Shown here piece by piece: positions 44,601 to 55,459 of a stretch of DNA of 64,000 nucleotides (the first letter of the stretch is position 1; the number at the start of each line of letters is the position of its first letter). Location: assembly GCA_029215795.1 (NCBI GenBank), contig JARDYH010000003.1:89312609-89376608 (forward strand), given 5' to 3'. The position numbers and the translations under genes are program-made. This DNA comes from Anniella stebbinsi (Eukaryota; Chordata; Lepidosauria; Squamata; Anniellidae). Below the pieces are notes generated by a model. The model did no database searches. It had not been told where the DNA came from and saw only the letters and a program-made list of their open reading frames with translations.

Positions 44601-44654
44601 ATGTAGAGAGGATATAAATTGAATAAATGATAATAATATTCAATGGTGTGTATC

Positions 44655-44775
44655 AGTCTTCTCCAACTTGGTGTCCTCCAGATGTATAAGACTACCATCT
44701 CCATCATCCTCAGCAAGAATCACGATGTTGCTGGTGATCATGAAGATTGTAGTCCAACACATCAGGATGGCAGCT
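44655..44775. repeat. ACAACTCCCA-type palindromic repeat relic
   Basis: TTCTCCAACTTGGTGTCCTC, AAGACTACCATCTCCATCAT and AAGATTGTAGTCCAACACAT: the ends and mirrored blocks of the palindromic family, decayed. Confidence 0.55.
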
Positions 44776-44779
44776 GAAG

Positions 44780-45340
44780 TGGGTGTGATGCACATGATGT
44801 TTTGTATATTTTGTTTTAGAAATAAATAAAAATGGAGAAGTCTTTTTAGCACAGAGAAGCTGCTTTTGAGCGCTCAGAATAGAATAGAGAATGGATTATA
44901 AATGTTAGAATTAATAAAACAGGGACACTTGGAGTGTATGCAATTCTAGCCAGCCGCAGCATTTTGCTATTCCTAGATCCATAAAAAAAGAGGCAGTAAA
45001 ATATTTAAAGGAAACTAAAATGAAAGTTGGGAAACGAAGCAACGTAGCATAGAAAGGTATGGACAAAACTTAAATGGACTTGATGTAAGACAACTTTTTT
45101 TTCCAGCAACACACTTTGTAAAAACTTTGGTGTTCTGGAGAATGAGGCATAGGCTTAAATAATTAAACAGAGCAAACAAAATAGGTGTGTACATGTAAAA
45201 AAATATAATGATTTGGGGCAAGGGATAAAAGAGATCTGTTAAAGCAGAACTCACACCTACTTTTTAATTTCCTGTTCTTTCTGGATGTGATTTGTTGCCC
45301 ATTTTGTGTACAGAAAGGAATAATAGACATTCCCACAACA
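44780..45340. other. Unassigned AT-rich stretch
   Basis: No recognised gene or repeat. Confidence 0.4.
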
Positions 45341-45344
45341 CACA

Positions 45345-45505
45345 CACATTTTGGCTGCAATCCTCCTCACACTGACCAGTGGGATTTAAATGGGATTTAA
45401 GCAGCCTAAGTGGGTACCATAGTACAACCTGCAATCTTGTGCAAAATCCTTTGGCAGTAACTCCCCAAACAATCAGATTTACTTCTAAGTAAACATTCAC
45501 AGGAT
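45345..45505. repeat. Old palindromic interspersed repeat
   Basis: GGCTGCAATCCTCCTCACAC to GATTTACTTCTAAGTAAACA: one of the more complete copies of the family described at 780-1045. Confidence 0.6.
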
Positions 45506-45509
45506 CCAT

Positions 45510-46055
45510 CTGCCCAGGTCCTTAAGAGGACATAAGCAACAGTTCTGAAATTGCTTACTTACAAGTAGCTGCACTGCCATTTCCTGTAAGTGGTTCAGGA
45601 AGTAAATCTGCTTTGAAGACTGGGCTGGCCATAAACATTCATTAGGAGCAAAACCCTTAAAAACAAAACAGTTTATTTTATAATCAACTGGATATGTTTC
45701 TGAAAGTGCAGACTCCAAAACCTGGCTTTCAAAGGTGATTAACAGGAGTGCTGGGTGATCATTCTCATGCAATCTACCAAAAACATAAATATTTGGAAAA
45801 GGAGGAAGAAGCCCATAAGTGGTTTGGAGGCCATCCTGAGTTATTTGAACTTTCAGCCTGAGCCCGATCCTAATCACTGGGACTGCTGTCTCCACTGAGC
45901 CATTCTTTCTGTACATCGCTAGGGCTGATTACCCTTCTGGCCCATGCACCAATCCTGCCCACAGTTATGCACACTGGGGACTGACTCTACACTTGATGGG
46001 CTCATCTGGGAAGCTGCCCTAAGCTTTCTCCTTCTGGATCTGCTCAAGGAGAGCA
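45510..46055. other. Unassigned stretch
   Basis: The minus-strand frame of 139 codons at 45497-45916 has no recognisable domain; nothing else identified. Confidence 0.4.
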
Positions 46056-46059
46056 CAGG

Positions 46060-46455
46060 TTCCAGGGAGAATTTGTATTTGTGGAGTGGGGGAGGTGGAA
46101 GACGTGGTGCATTATTTACTACATTGTCCCCTGTATAAGGAGGTTAGGGCCAGCTTTTTGGGGGACCTTTTGAAAGTAAGAGCAGGTTGGCCGGTGGTTG
46201 ATACCATCTGGGATTTGTTAGCAGGACACTCCAAACCTATTACAATTAAAGTAGCAACTTTTGCAGTGGCAGCAATTTTTTTTTGCCAATCCCTCCTAGA
46301 GGAAGCTGGAGTGGACTGCAGGGGGGATCATTTGTATTAGGTAAACTTTAGCTCTCATATCAGGCAGTATTTAGTATGAGCAAGTTGTAAGAACGGGATT
46401 GATTTTATGGTTGTAAAGGCCTTTGTGCTACATACAAATAAAATTTGTTGTTGCA
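46060..46455 (+). pseudogene. LINE ORF C-terminal fragment, family uncertain
   Basis: The frame 46086-46340 reads VEDVVHYLLHCPLYKEVRASF and ends in LLEEAGVDCRGDHLY. The pattern glycine-x-valine-glutamate-asp ... His-Tyr-Leu-Leu-His-Cys-Pro resembles the zinc-knuckle-like Cys/His segment at the C-terminus of several LINE ORFs, in which a first Cys pair, a His and a final Cys hold the fold; the first Cys lies in a neighbouring frame or is lost. Sequence downstream to about 46455 ends in ATACAAATAAAATTTGTTG, a possible 3' terminus. Only about 85 codons remain. It could also be a fragment of another retroelement polyprotein; it does not match the L2-like tails in this window. Confidence 0.45.
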
Positions 46456-46529
46456 CATATAGTTTAGCTATATGTAATCTGTTCCTTTATACTGTTTTAA
46501 GCAGGTGCAGGCCCAATGGAGATTGGGAC

Positions 46530-46530
46530 A

Positions 46531-46563
<33 letters not shown>

Positions 46564-46765
46564 TTATTTATTTCGTACCCGCCTCTCCCTTTGGATCAAA
46601 GCGGGAGACATTAGTACAATACAATATAGATCAAATACATAAAATTAATTTTAAAAGCATATAAAACCATCAAGACATCTTAAAATTCTTGGGTTAATAT
46701 TAATCTGGGTAGGCCTGCCAGAAGAAGCTTGCCTTTATAGCTATCTTAAACTCAGAGAGAGTGTT
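46530..46765 (-). repeat. L2-like LINE 3' end with (ATT)n tail
   Basis: Reading the plus strand: an (ATT)n tail (46532-46564), ATTTCGTACCCGCCTCTCCC (hairpin region), A-rich 3' untranslated sequence, then the reversed C-terminal codons GGTAGGCCTGCCAGAAGAAG. It is cut short by the next copy's tail at 46766. Confidence 0.82.
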
Positions 46766-47100
46766 AATAATAATAATAATAATAAATTTATTTCTTACCC
46801 ACCTCTCCGTTTGGATTGAGGCGGGGTACAGCAGTAAATATAAAATGTGATAAAATACATAAAACTGATTAAAACATGGTGCACATTATTAAAATAGCAA
46901 TAAAACTTCATAAAAACATCCTTAAAAATTCTAAAATTCCACTGGATATGCCTGCCGGAAGAGACTAGTCTTTATAGCTTTCTTAAATTCTAAAAGACTG
47001 TTAAGTTGACGAGTCTCCTCTGGCAGGTCATTCCACAGTCTGGGAGCGGCAGAAGAAAGGGTCCTCTGGGTAATGGTTGTCAGCCTAGTCATGGCTGACT
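46766..47100 (-). repeat. L2-like LINE 3' end with (AAT)n tail
   Basis: A reversed LINE end directly abutting the previous one. Its tail (AAT)n is at 46766-46786. The minus-strand translation includes FSSAAPRLWNDLPEE-type sequence and FKKAIKTSLFRQAYPVEF, interrupted by decay. The tail-to-body junction suggests one insertion landed at or in the other. Confidence 0.82.
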
Positions 47101-47449
47101 GTAGTAAGCAAATCTACTTGTAAGCAAATCATCTGTGGTGAAGAGAATCTTTCAATACTTCATCATGTGAGTAAAAAAATCCACTTAGTAGGATGATACA
47201 TACATTCGGCTTATGAAAGAGCTAGATGCACTCTCAGGTATTGCTTGGTAAGCAATTGCCTATATATTTACTCATAGCATGGCCTGAATCAGAATTTCTA
47301 TTTGAATAATTCACATTCAGTTATTGGATCTATTCACTCCATAAATGCTAATTGACGTTTTACACCCAGAAGTAAATTTATGCCTAGTTCGATGCCATGC
47401 AACTTGGAATTCATTTTGAGGAAAGTACAAGTGATTTGAGTGTAAATAT

Positions 47450-48110
47450 TAGGGGTGTGCACTGGATCGGGTCCGATCCAGGATCCGGATCTGATCCAGG
47501 GGAAATCGGATACAATTATTCGATTTCCGATCCCCCCGCTGGATCGTTCAATCCAATCCGATCTGATCCGGAAAGGACCTGATCCAGATCGGAATGGATC
47601 GGAGGATCGACGGGCACCCACTGGCGCCTGCCGCCGCCTCCATTGGCGGGCGCCAGTGGGCGCCCACTGATGGAAGTGGACAGCGGGGGGGGGGCTTCCC
47701 TGGCAAGGCTGTCCGCTTCCATTGGCAGGCGCCAGCGGGCGCCCCCCGATGAAAGCAGACAGCCCGGCCAGGTGAGGATCGCAGGGGGGAGGAGGGAGGG
47801 AGGGAGGGGGCCCCACTTACCTTCTGGGGACGTCCGCTCCCCTCCGCTGCTGGCCGCTACTGCGAGCAGGCTTCGCAGCCTGCCCCTAGGTAGCGCGCCA
47901 GGTAATGTCATCACCTGGTGCGCTACTCAGGAGCAGGCCGCAAAGCCTGCTCACAGTAGCGGCCAGCGGCAGAGGGGAGCGGACAGCCGCAGCAGGTAAG
48001 CATGGGGAGGGGGAGGGAGGAGGGGGGGCCCCATGGCCCACTTACCTGCTGGGGCCATCCACTCCCCTCCGCCACTGGCCACTACTGCGAGCAGGCTTTC
48101 ACTAGCGAAA
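47450..48110. mobile_element. GATC-rich hAT-like foldback element, right end unresolved
   Basis: Starts TAGGGGTGTGCACTGGATCG. The left zone is dense in GATC (GGATCCGGATCTGATCC blocks), as in 38938-39397. The interior carries a long GC-rich palindrome: CGTCCGCTCCCCTCCGCTGC...GCGGCAGAGGGGAGCGGACA (about 47830-47990) around the apex CCAGGTAATGTCATCACCTGG. A second partial repeat of that arm follows to 48110, then homology stops. The mirror GATC zone and the right terminus are missing, and no copy of the left flank GTAAATAT was found, so the right side is rearranged or lost. Confidence 0.7.
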
Positions 48111-48114
48111 GCAT

Positions 48115-49480
48115 AGTGAAAGCCTCCATATCAGTCCCCCCATCACCACCTATAAGCTTACTGGGTGGTTGAAGAAAGCAATGTCTGGAAGAAGCTGCTG
48201 TAAAGCCGCCTCATCTGGGGGGGGGGGGTTCCTCTCAAGCACCTGGTCCTTCAAGGGAAAAGAAAAAGGTTGTACTAGTCTGGGTAAGATCTGAAGTGGC
48301 TGACGTCTTCTTTCCTCCAAAATGCCTCTAAGCTCTGGCATAGCATCATTACATTGCAGGCAGGGCCCAGAGACATCAGGTGGGGGAGGGGGAGTGCTTC
48401 TCTTTTCAGTGCAAGCGTTAATTAAAAAGTAAAATTAATAATGAAATCCTGCCATCAGCTCCCATGGACCTTCCAGAGCTCAAGGGGCCTGGCATTTGCC
48501 TGACTATGCTGGATGCCACCGCCAGGCCTGGGTTTCTCTGGATTTGAGTTTTAGTAGATGATGTGATAGGGAATTTTGTAGCAACAACTCTTCAGCAAAT
48601 AGATGTCCAAGTAGCTGCGCACATATCTTAGGTACGGACGTCGACTTTGTACATTAGACTTGCCTTTGCCTTTGCCTTCTCTTTTCTCCTCTGTAACCTC
48701 ACCAAAACCCTAGATCTTCCATCAAGGGCAGGATTTCTCCTGGGGCCTCTAAATTTAGTAAAATGGAATCACAAGGCTTTTTGCAGCTTTCTCTGCTGGT
48801 TCTGCTCAGCTAGCTATACCAATTGCTTCCCCAAGCAAAGCAGAAAGATCCCTAGGGGACGGGCTAAAAGAAAGTGCAGCCTGGATGTGAAAGTGCTCCT
48901 CGAATTCAAACTGCTGCAGCCAGCAAAGTTAGAGAAGTCTATCCAAACTCAGAGAATAAAGAGACAGTTGTAATCTAGGTAGGGAAATACTGCGATAAGA
49001 CATATTGCAGAACTTTATACACGTAACAAGAAACTAAATATAAAGTAGGAACTTCTGTCTTTACATGAATAAAGCATTTTAAACACGTGTTTGTAAGTAT
49101 ACGTTTTACATTTTCCTGTGCTTTTTTTTTCTTTTAAAAAAAGAAACGTAATATACTTTAAATATAACAAAAATAAAATCATACGTGACACATAATACAT
49201 AGAGGAACCAAGATCTACAATGATGAGAAAATCGAGGTAGAAATGTAAATACATCGTTATGGATCAGTGATGAATAAGGCAAGCATCGTGAGCACTTCAG
49301 GTAGTGGAAATAAGCCAGGGCAGATACAACAAGGCTTTAATAAATGTATTTAGTGTGTGTGTGTAAAGGAATGGTTCATGCAAATTTAGAAGGTTTTTTT
49401 TTCAATTTCACAGTAATATTTGTATTAATATACTGTTCCAATAGACAGTAATCAAGCTGTCATGTCCTGGTTGTGTGAAA
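48115..49480. other. Unassigned stretch
   Basis: No recognised gene. AAA-rich and TTT-rich runs occur near 49120; the short GTGTGT run near 49353 is minor. Confidence 0.4.
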
Positions 49481-49484
49481 TTAT

Positions 49485-49921
49485 GGCCATGTCTACACTG
49501 GGGATTTCTCCCGGGGTCATCCCTGTGTGTCCAAGTGATGCACAGAGGATCCCAGGAGCAGGCAGGGATGACCCCAACAGTCCCGGTTTGATCCCGAGGA
49601 CTGCAGGCGGTGTGGGTGCCTGTCCTGGCTTCTTCCCTCCAAATCACAAGTAGCAGGGGTCAGCAAGAGAGAAGGAGCTGGTCCGGGGGGAGTCCAGGGG
49701 GAGCAGGGAGTGGGGGTGGGGCTTTTTTCTCACTTACTTTTCATTGGAGTGCAATTGTGCTCCCTGCATCGGCTTTTTTAAAAAACAAAATGGTGGGTGC
49801 AATGTCCCTGCTTGTTTTCGGGACACCACACTTCCATTTGGAAGCTGGGGGACAATCCTGAAAGTAGGTAAGACTGGGATTGCCCCTCCCTCCCTCTACA
49901 CCCTTAGGTGTAGAAACGGCC
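49485..49921. mobile_element. Harbinger-like MITE (437 bp)
   Basis: The inverted termini GGCCATGTCTACAC and GTGTAGAAACGGCC are flanked by TAT on both sides (49482-49484 and 49922-49924). Termini and the 3-bp duplication resemble those of 28614-28759. No transposase. Confidence 0.72.
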
Positions 49922-49957
49922 TATAAAAACACACACAGAAGATATTAGTGGTGAAGA

Positions 49958-50025
49958 ACACCATGCACGCTACCTTGAGTTCCATTATGGAAAGAGGTAG
50001 AATATAAATGAAAGAAAAGAGTTGT
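49958..50025 (+). repeat. SINE 3' tail
   Basis: CTACCTTGAGTTCCATTATG then GGTAGAATATAAATGAAAG resembles the 3' end of the SINE at 33292-33527. Confidence 0.5.
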
Positions 50026-50029
50026 GCAA

Positions 50030-51200
50030 ATTTCCCCCGGTTCCTGCAATGCACAAAAGAGTCCATTCAATGAGTTGGATCCAGATTTACACTGGATCAA
50101 TTGCACTGGCAGAAGTGGCCTTCCCCTTCTCCTCCATCCCACAGCAGTATTTCCAGTCCCCTAAAAATACTACAGAGAGTCAAGGGCCCCTGCTGAATGG
50201 AAAGAGGGGAGCTGGAGGGGAGATACCCCAAAATCGAGTGGAGGGACCTTCCATAAGCAGAGCCCTTCCTCTTGCAGAAAGTTGCTTCTTCTTGCAGAAG
50301 ACAAATCCTGGATCTAAACCAATTTATAGGAAGTCTATGTACAGTACAGAATTCCTCTGAGTGCAACGTCTTAACGTGGTTTGTTTTTTAGAGGCTTGGT
50401 ATAAAGGAAGGTTTATTGGAAGCAGGATGGCAAAAAGGGCTTTTGATGAGGACATTAAAGGGGAGGAGAAATATAACACCAGGGTATTTCTAGAAGATGT
50501 AATTATAGCAAGGAAACCTTTCCTAGAAGTACAAAAGCTGAAATGCATTCATTTTATTCCCTTCACTTCAACAAATTAAGCTAATCTGTTTTACTGCCAA
50601 TACATTTTCAATCATATTATCAAGGAACACTGAATGGAGTCTTTATACAACTTCAAAGATCAGTAAAATCTGGCTGACCTTTGGTAAGCTCTAATTTCAC
50701 CTACCTGTGGGGTCTTTCAAGGAACATGTGTGCAAATTGGCAATTAAAGCAGCCAACAAGAACTACAGATGATATATACAATAGAGACAGATATTAATGC
50801 ACGTGGATTGGTTGCAATTAGCATGGTAAGAAGCCCAGCTGACACATAACAGCACATTCATATATATATATATAAAAAAAATAAAAGACAGCTAAAGTAA
50901 AATGAAACCTTTCGTAGGGAAGTAGGAGAGCACATCAATATTGCCTAGAATGTGGTAAGTAGCTTTGGCAAGTAACAAAAGAGCCAGAAAAATCAACAGC
51001 AGTCATTTAACAATAAAACCTGAAATACTATCACTAACAGTGTCAAATAATAATGGGGCATTAAGGACTGGATTTACAAATGGCTTTTAAATTATTTGTA
51101 CAATAAACACTATATATGCCTGCGCACATTTTTTTAATCTGTGTATACGCTTTATATGGAAGCAGCAACACATCTAAATCCATTCTCTATCCCTGGGTGA
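50030..51200. other. Unassigned stretch
   Basis: AT-rich, with a short (AT)n near 50861-50873. Reading frames of 70-112 codons lack recognisable domains. Confidence 0.4.
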
Positions 51201-51204
51201 GAAA

Positions 51205-51295
51205 TATGTGGCTCTCCAGATGCTGGATTTCAGCTCCCATCAGCCAACATAACCAATGCTGAGGGATGATGGGAGTTGCAGTAACAACACAGGAT
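51205..51295. repeat. ACAACTCCCA-type palindromic repeat
   Basis: GGCTCTCCAGATGCTGGATT, CAGCTCCCATCAGCCAACAT and GATGATGGGAGTTGCAGTAA. Confidence 0.65.
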
Positions 51296-51842
51296 GGGCC
51301 TCATGTTCTCAACTCCTGCTTTAAGTCTTTGGCACCTTCTAAATAAATTATGTGTCAAGATGCCCCACCAATCTCAGTGGGACGTAGGCCAGACTCTCAT
51401 GTGGCTGTAGGACATGAGGCATTTTTATTGTGGCTACCTTTCTGTATCAATAATGTATTCATTGGATCATATCTCCACATAATAGCCATGGGCTCCAAGA
51501 GGTTTGTTGATCTGTATTACTTCAACCACTTCGCGAGTACAATGAACCCCAAACTATTTTTTTACATTAAGATGTGTAGAATGATGACAAACTGAAAATG
51601 ATAAAATTAATGATGGGCAAACACATTCCAGTAGATTTGTTATTTCCTTGGATAATAAGAAACTTACCCATGTAAGCTCAGATGAGTGTTCTTGCTTGAA
51701 ACAAACTCTCATTCATTATAAATGAGCTTTTGAGCAAAAGTTTGACCTGTGAGCTGACTCATTATTAAATTCGGTATCATAGCTAGTTAACCCCTGGATA
51801 TACATATGGAATTTGAGTAGACTCTAGAAGGTTGATAATAAA

Positions 51843-52434
51843 TAGGGGTGTGCACGCCAAAAAATATCGTCTTTTATCGTTATCGTTATTTCGGACCAAA
51901 CACATTATCGTCTTCATTCATATCGTAGGTCATTCACGATAATTATTGTTAAAAAATTATATTTTTGGCAGAAAGAAAAAAATGCCTATAACTTCTGTAT
52001 TTTAAAAGTTAGAGGCTTGAAACTTGGTCACAGTGCTTATGGGGTATGTCTACATATGTGTATGAAATTTGAGATCTATCCCTACAACCCTCGATTTTAT
52101 ACGCACGGGGCGAGCTGTCACTCTGATCTGTCAGAACGGAAACAATCTTTAAAAAAACATATAAAATCGAGGGTTGGAGGGATCGATCTCAAATTTCGTA
52201 CACATACTTAGGCATACCCCATAGGCACTGTGACCAAGTTTCAAGCCTCTAACTTTTAAAATACAGAAGTTATAGGCACTCTTATATGGCAGTCCGATAA
52301 AACGATAAAATTGCCCAAAAATTATCGTCTCCGATTATTATTGTAGGTTTTTCTATCGTATCGTCATCGTAACTTGTAGGCACAATAGAGAGCATATCGT
52401 ATCATAAATTCTAACAATACGATACACATCCCTA
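51843..52434. mobile_element. ATCGT-rich hAT-like palindrome (592 bp)
   Basis: Starts TAGGGGTGTGCACGCC and ends CGATACACATCCCTA, flanked by the 8-bp duplication ATAATAAA (51835-51842 and 52435-52442). The inner arms are about 120 bp long and nearly identical in mirror image (51983-52103 and 52159-52278). They run from TGCCTATAACTTCTG to ACCCTCGATTTTATA, with a loop of about 55 bases. The outer arms are enriched in ATCGT/ACGAT motifs. No coding capacity. Confidence 0.88.
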
Positions 52435-52594
52435 ATAATAAATAAATAAATAAATTTATATAAATTTATATTTCTAAGCGGATCCCCCCAAAATCCCAAG
52501 TATATAAAAAAAATTATAAAATATGATAAAATACAATTGAAGTACAAAAATATTGCTAAAATATGTATATCAAACATTAATAAAACATTAAAAT

Positions 52595-52950
52595 AATAAT
52601 AATAATATTTATTTATTTCTTACCCACCTCTCCCACTGGATCGAGGCAGGGAACAACATCAATACAAACAATATCAAATATATAAAACTGGTTAAAAACA
52701 TATAAAATTAATAAATTATTAAAATCAACCATGTCTTAAAATTCAGCTGGGTAAGCCTGCTGGAAGAGATCAGTCTTTATCGCTCTCTTGAATTCTAGAA
52801 GACTGGTAAGTTGGCAGATCTCTCCAGGCAGGTCGTTCCATAGTCTGGGAGCGGCAGAAGAGAAGATCCTCTGGGTAACGGATGTCAGCCTAGCCTTAGC
52901 CAACTGTAGTAGGTTCTTCCCAGAGGACCTGAGCATGCGGGGCAGATTGT
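52595..52950 (-). repeat. L2-like LINE 3' end
   Basis: Tail (AAT)n/(ATTT)n, then CCCACCTCTCCCACTGGATC, then a minus-strand frame (52736-52963) reading TSVTQRIFSSAAPRLWNDLP and ending DLFQQAYPAEF, the C-terminus of the LINE ORF. 5'-truncated near 52950. Confidence 0.86.
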
Positions 52951-52959
52951 ATGGGAGAA

Positions 52960-53870
52960 TCAATTAAAATTAATACAACACCATAATTAAAAACAAACAT
53001 ATTATAGCCAAGATATATTAATCCATTAAAATTAGCTGAACATACACAAGGACCGACCCATCCATCCTGTTTTAAAGATTTTACAGGCAATGCCTGTAAA
53101 AATGTTTGATTATTTATTTTCATTGTCCTTTCTCACTTTTATAACTGGCTTTGATTGTCCTCAGTTGCAACCTTCTGTAACCTGTTTGGCTATATAGATG
53201 CTGCCCACTATATGATCTCTGATTGGCTGGGATAGCCCACATAACTAATCACAGAAAAAGAAATAAGGATTAAGAAGGGTACAATATGGTGCCAAGGCAA
53301 TAGCAGATAGGAAAAAAATAGCATGAAACAGTATTGAGAAAAGTAGGAAATTCTCACTATAAAAGAAGTTTGCTAGGAAATGTTTCTACAACCCATCCCA
53401 AAATTGTTATTTTAGCCCAAAAATCTAAACAAAAGAATATGCAGACTAAGCTCTATCAAAAACAAGAACATTTGATCTTAGTCTTTGATTATAATTTGCT
53501 AAAGCAACTATATAACCAGATTTACAACGCTTGCAGTGATTTAATGATGGTATTTCGACATGATCCATAGAAATAATATAATCCATTAAAAGAAGTGCAG
53601 TAATGTTCGCCCTGAATGCAATAAGGCTTTCTACTGGAATAAAGGAGTGTCAAATGCCTATGTCAAATAGAGCTTCAGTAAATAAGGTAAAAGGTGGCAG
53701 CTCATATTTCAGCCACTTACAGTGCTGTTGTGACACATAGCTACCTTGGATTCTCAATGCATAATGCAGCTATTTTTCCAAATTGCTGGGCTGTCTGAAA
53801 TATGAGCAGCAGGAAAGATGGAGAACAAATATATCTGGCACGAAGGATTTATGAAACATGATTAAATTAG
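52960..53870. other. Unassigned AT-rich stretch
   Basis: No recognised gene or repeat. Confidence 0.4.
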
Positions 53871-53879
53871 CTGCAATGG

Positions 53880-54199
53880 TAGGCTGACCATATGAAAAGG
53901 AGGACAGGGCTCATGTAACTTTAACAGTTGTAGAGAAAAGGGAATTTCAGCCAGTGTCATTTGTATGCAATTAGTTCCTGGTGAAATTCCCTCTTCATCA
54001 CAACTGTTAAGGTTGCAGGCACTATACTAGAGTGACCATATACAAAAGAAGGCAGGGCCTCTGCAACTTTAACTGTTGTGATGAAGAGGGGATTTCACCT
54101 GGAACTAATTGCATACAAATGACACTGGCTGAAATTCCCTTTTCTCTACAACTGTTAAAGATACAGGAGCCCTGTCCTCCTTTTCATATGGTCAGCCTA
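53880..54199. mobile_element. Main hAT-like MITE, copy 6 (subtype B, 320 bp)
   Basis: TAGGCTGACCATATG...CATATGGTCAGCCTA with the perfect 8-bp duplication TGCAATGG (53872-53879 and 54200-54207). One of the best-preserved copies. Confidence 0.95.
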
Positions 54200-54419
54200 T
54201 GCAATGGAAAAGCATAAACAACAGGATGCAAAGTTCTATGTAGGAAAATCAAGTTGTTATACTATATACACATACCACACACCCCAAATATATACACACA
54301 CACATGCACACTGTCCTTCTTTGTAATGGGCACCTACCAACCCTAGGGATGGAAATAGTAAGGCAGCAATTCCCTTTCATGCAGCAAGTGGAGGCTGGTG
54401 TCCATTTAACCTGTTGGGG

Positions 54420-55227
54420 AGGAGGGCAGGTAGCTTGTTAACTGTGCAATGTGGCTTGTTAACCATGCAGTGTGGCTTGAACAAACCAACAACAAAACAT
54501 GTGTTCTCAAGGTAGCATGTTTGAGAAAAATAAGCCACACAGCATGGTTAACAAGCCATGCTTGTTAACCTTGGGTTCAGATAACATGACAACCCCTGGT
54601 TCAACAAATAACCCCTGGTTCAACCACATACTCAACCACTAAGGCCCTTTCTTCACCATAGAGGCGGAGAGGGCGAGAAGCAGGGAAACCCAGAAATACT
54701 CACTTCTGGGTCCAGCACACTAAATCCACACCACAACGTGACAGCCCAGGCTTCTAGCAGGCCGCCACAAGTCACGCCGGCCATTTTTGTTTTTGAAAGA
54801 TCCTTGGAGGTGCGCACGAGCGCTCGTGTGCAAAAGGTCAGGTTAGTTTAAAAAAACCAAGCGTGATCGCACCCCCTCCCCCCCGCCATCCTGGGGATGC
54901 CGATTTCATTGCCCCCCCGATGGACTTGGAGCCATGTGGTGCGACTCCGTGGCTATTGGTGCAGCCATGCTTATTTGCAGGTAAGCACAGCTGCGCCCGG
55001 GATGGGCAGCCACACCAGCCGCCCATCTCACTACATGCCTGGGAGAAGGGAACGAACCGGGATAATAGCGTTCCCTGAACTCCCGGGAAAATGGAGGGCT
55101 GGCCCCTGCCTGCTTGCCGGATGCTCTGTGTGTCATGCGGACTCTCCGCAATTAGGCAGGGGAAGCCCTGGGAAAAATGGCTAGTGCGGAAAGGGCCTAA
55201 GTGTGGTTTAGCATGTTGTGCAAACCC
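54420..55227. repeat. Composite foldback repeat hosting a Harbinger-like element
   Basis: GGCTTGTTAACCATGC (about 54450) is mirrored by GCATGGTTAACAAGCC (54543-54558). Further right, GGGTTCAGATAACATG (54573) faces GTTTAGCATGTTGTGCAAACCC (to 55227), resembling the ends of the foldback at 41259-41465. The 555-bp element at 54643-55197 interrupts this sequence. Boundaries are approximate. Confidence 0.5.
54643..55197. mobile_element. Harbinger-like element, 555 bp, copy 2
   Basis: The termini GGCCCTTTCTTCACCATAG and CTAGTGCGGAAAGGGCC are inverted, with TAA on both sides (54640-54642 and 55198-55200). It is the same length as, and inverted relative to, 39878-40432. The TAA duplication is the classic PIF/Harbinger target. 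No transposase is encoded; ORFs on both strands are incidental. Confidence 0.85.
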
Positions 55228-55329
55228 AGTCAAATTCTCTGTATCCCATCACATCTCCACAATATGTCTTGAAGTACATGAAATAAAAATTAAGATAAGG
55301 GTGCTTATGAGCACAGAGAAGCCTTCTGA

Positions 55330-55455
55330 AACCTGGTGCCCTCCAGTGTTTTGGACTTCAACTCCCATCAGCCCCATGCAGCATGGTCAAAGGTCAAGAT
55401 TCCTAGGAGCTGTAGTCTGAAACATCTGGAGGGCACCAGTGTGGAAGACTGCCTT
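55330..55455. repeat. ACAACTCCCA-type palindromic repeat, best copy
   Basis: CTGGTGCCCTCCAGTGTTTT and GACTTCAACTCCCATCAGCC are mirrored by GGAGCTGTAGTCTGAAACAT and CTGGAGGGCACCAG, giving near-complete arms of about 45 bp. Confidence 0.75.
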
Positions 55456-55459
55456 ACGG

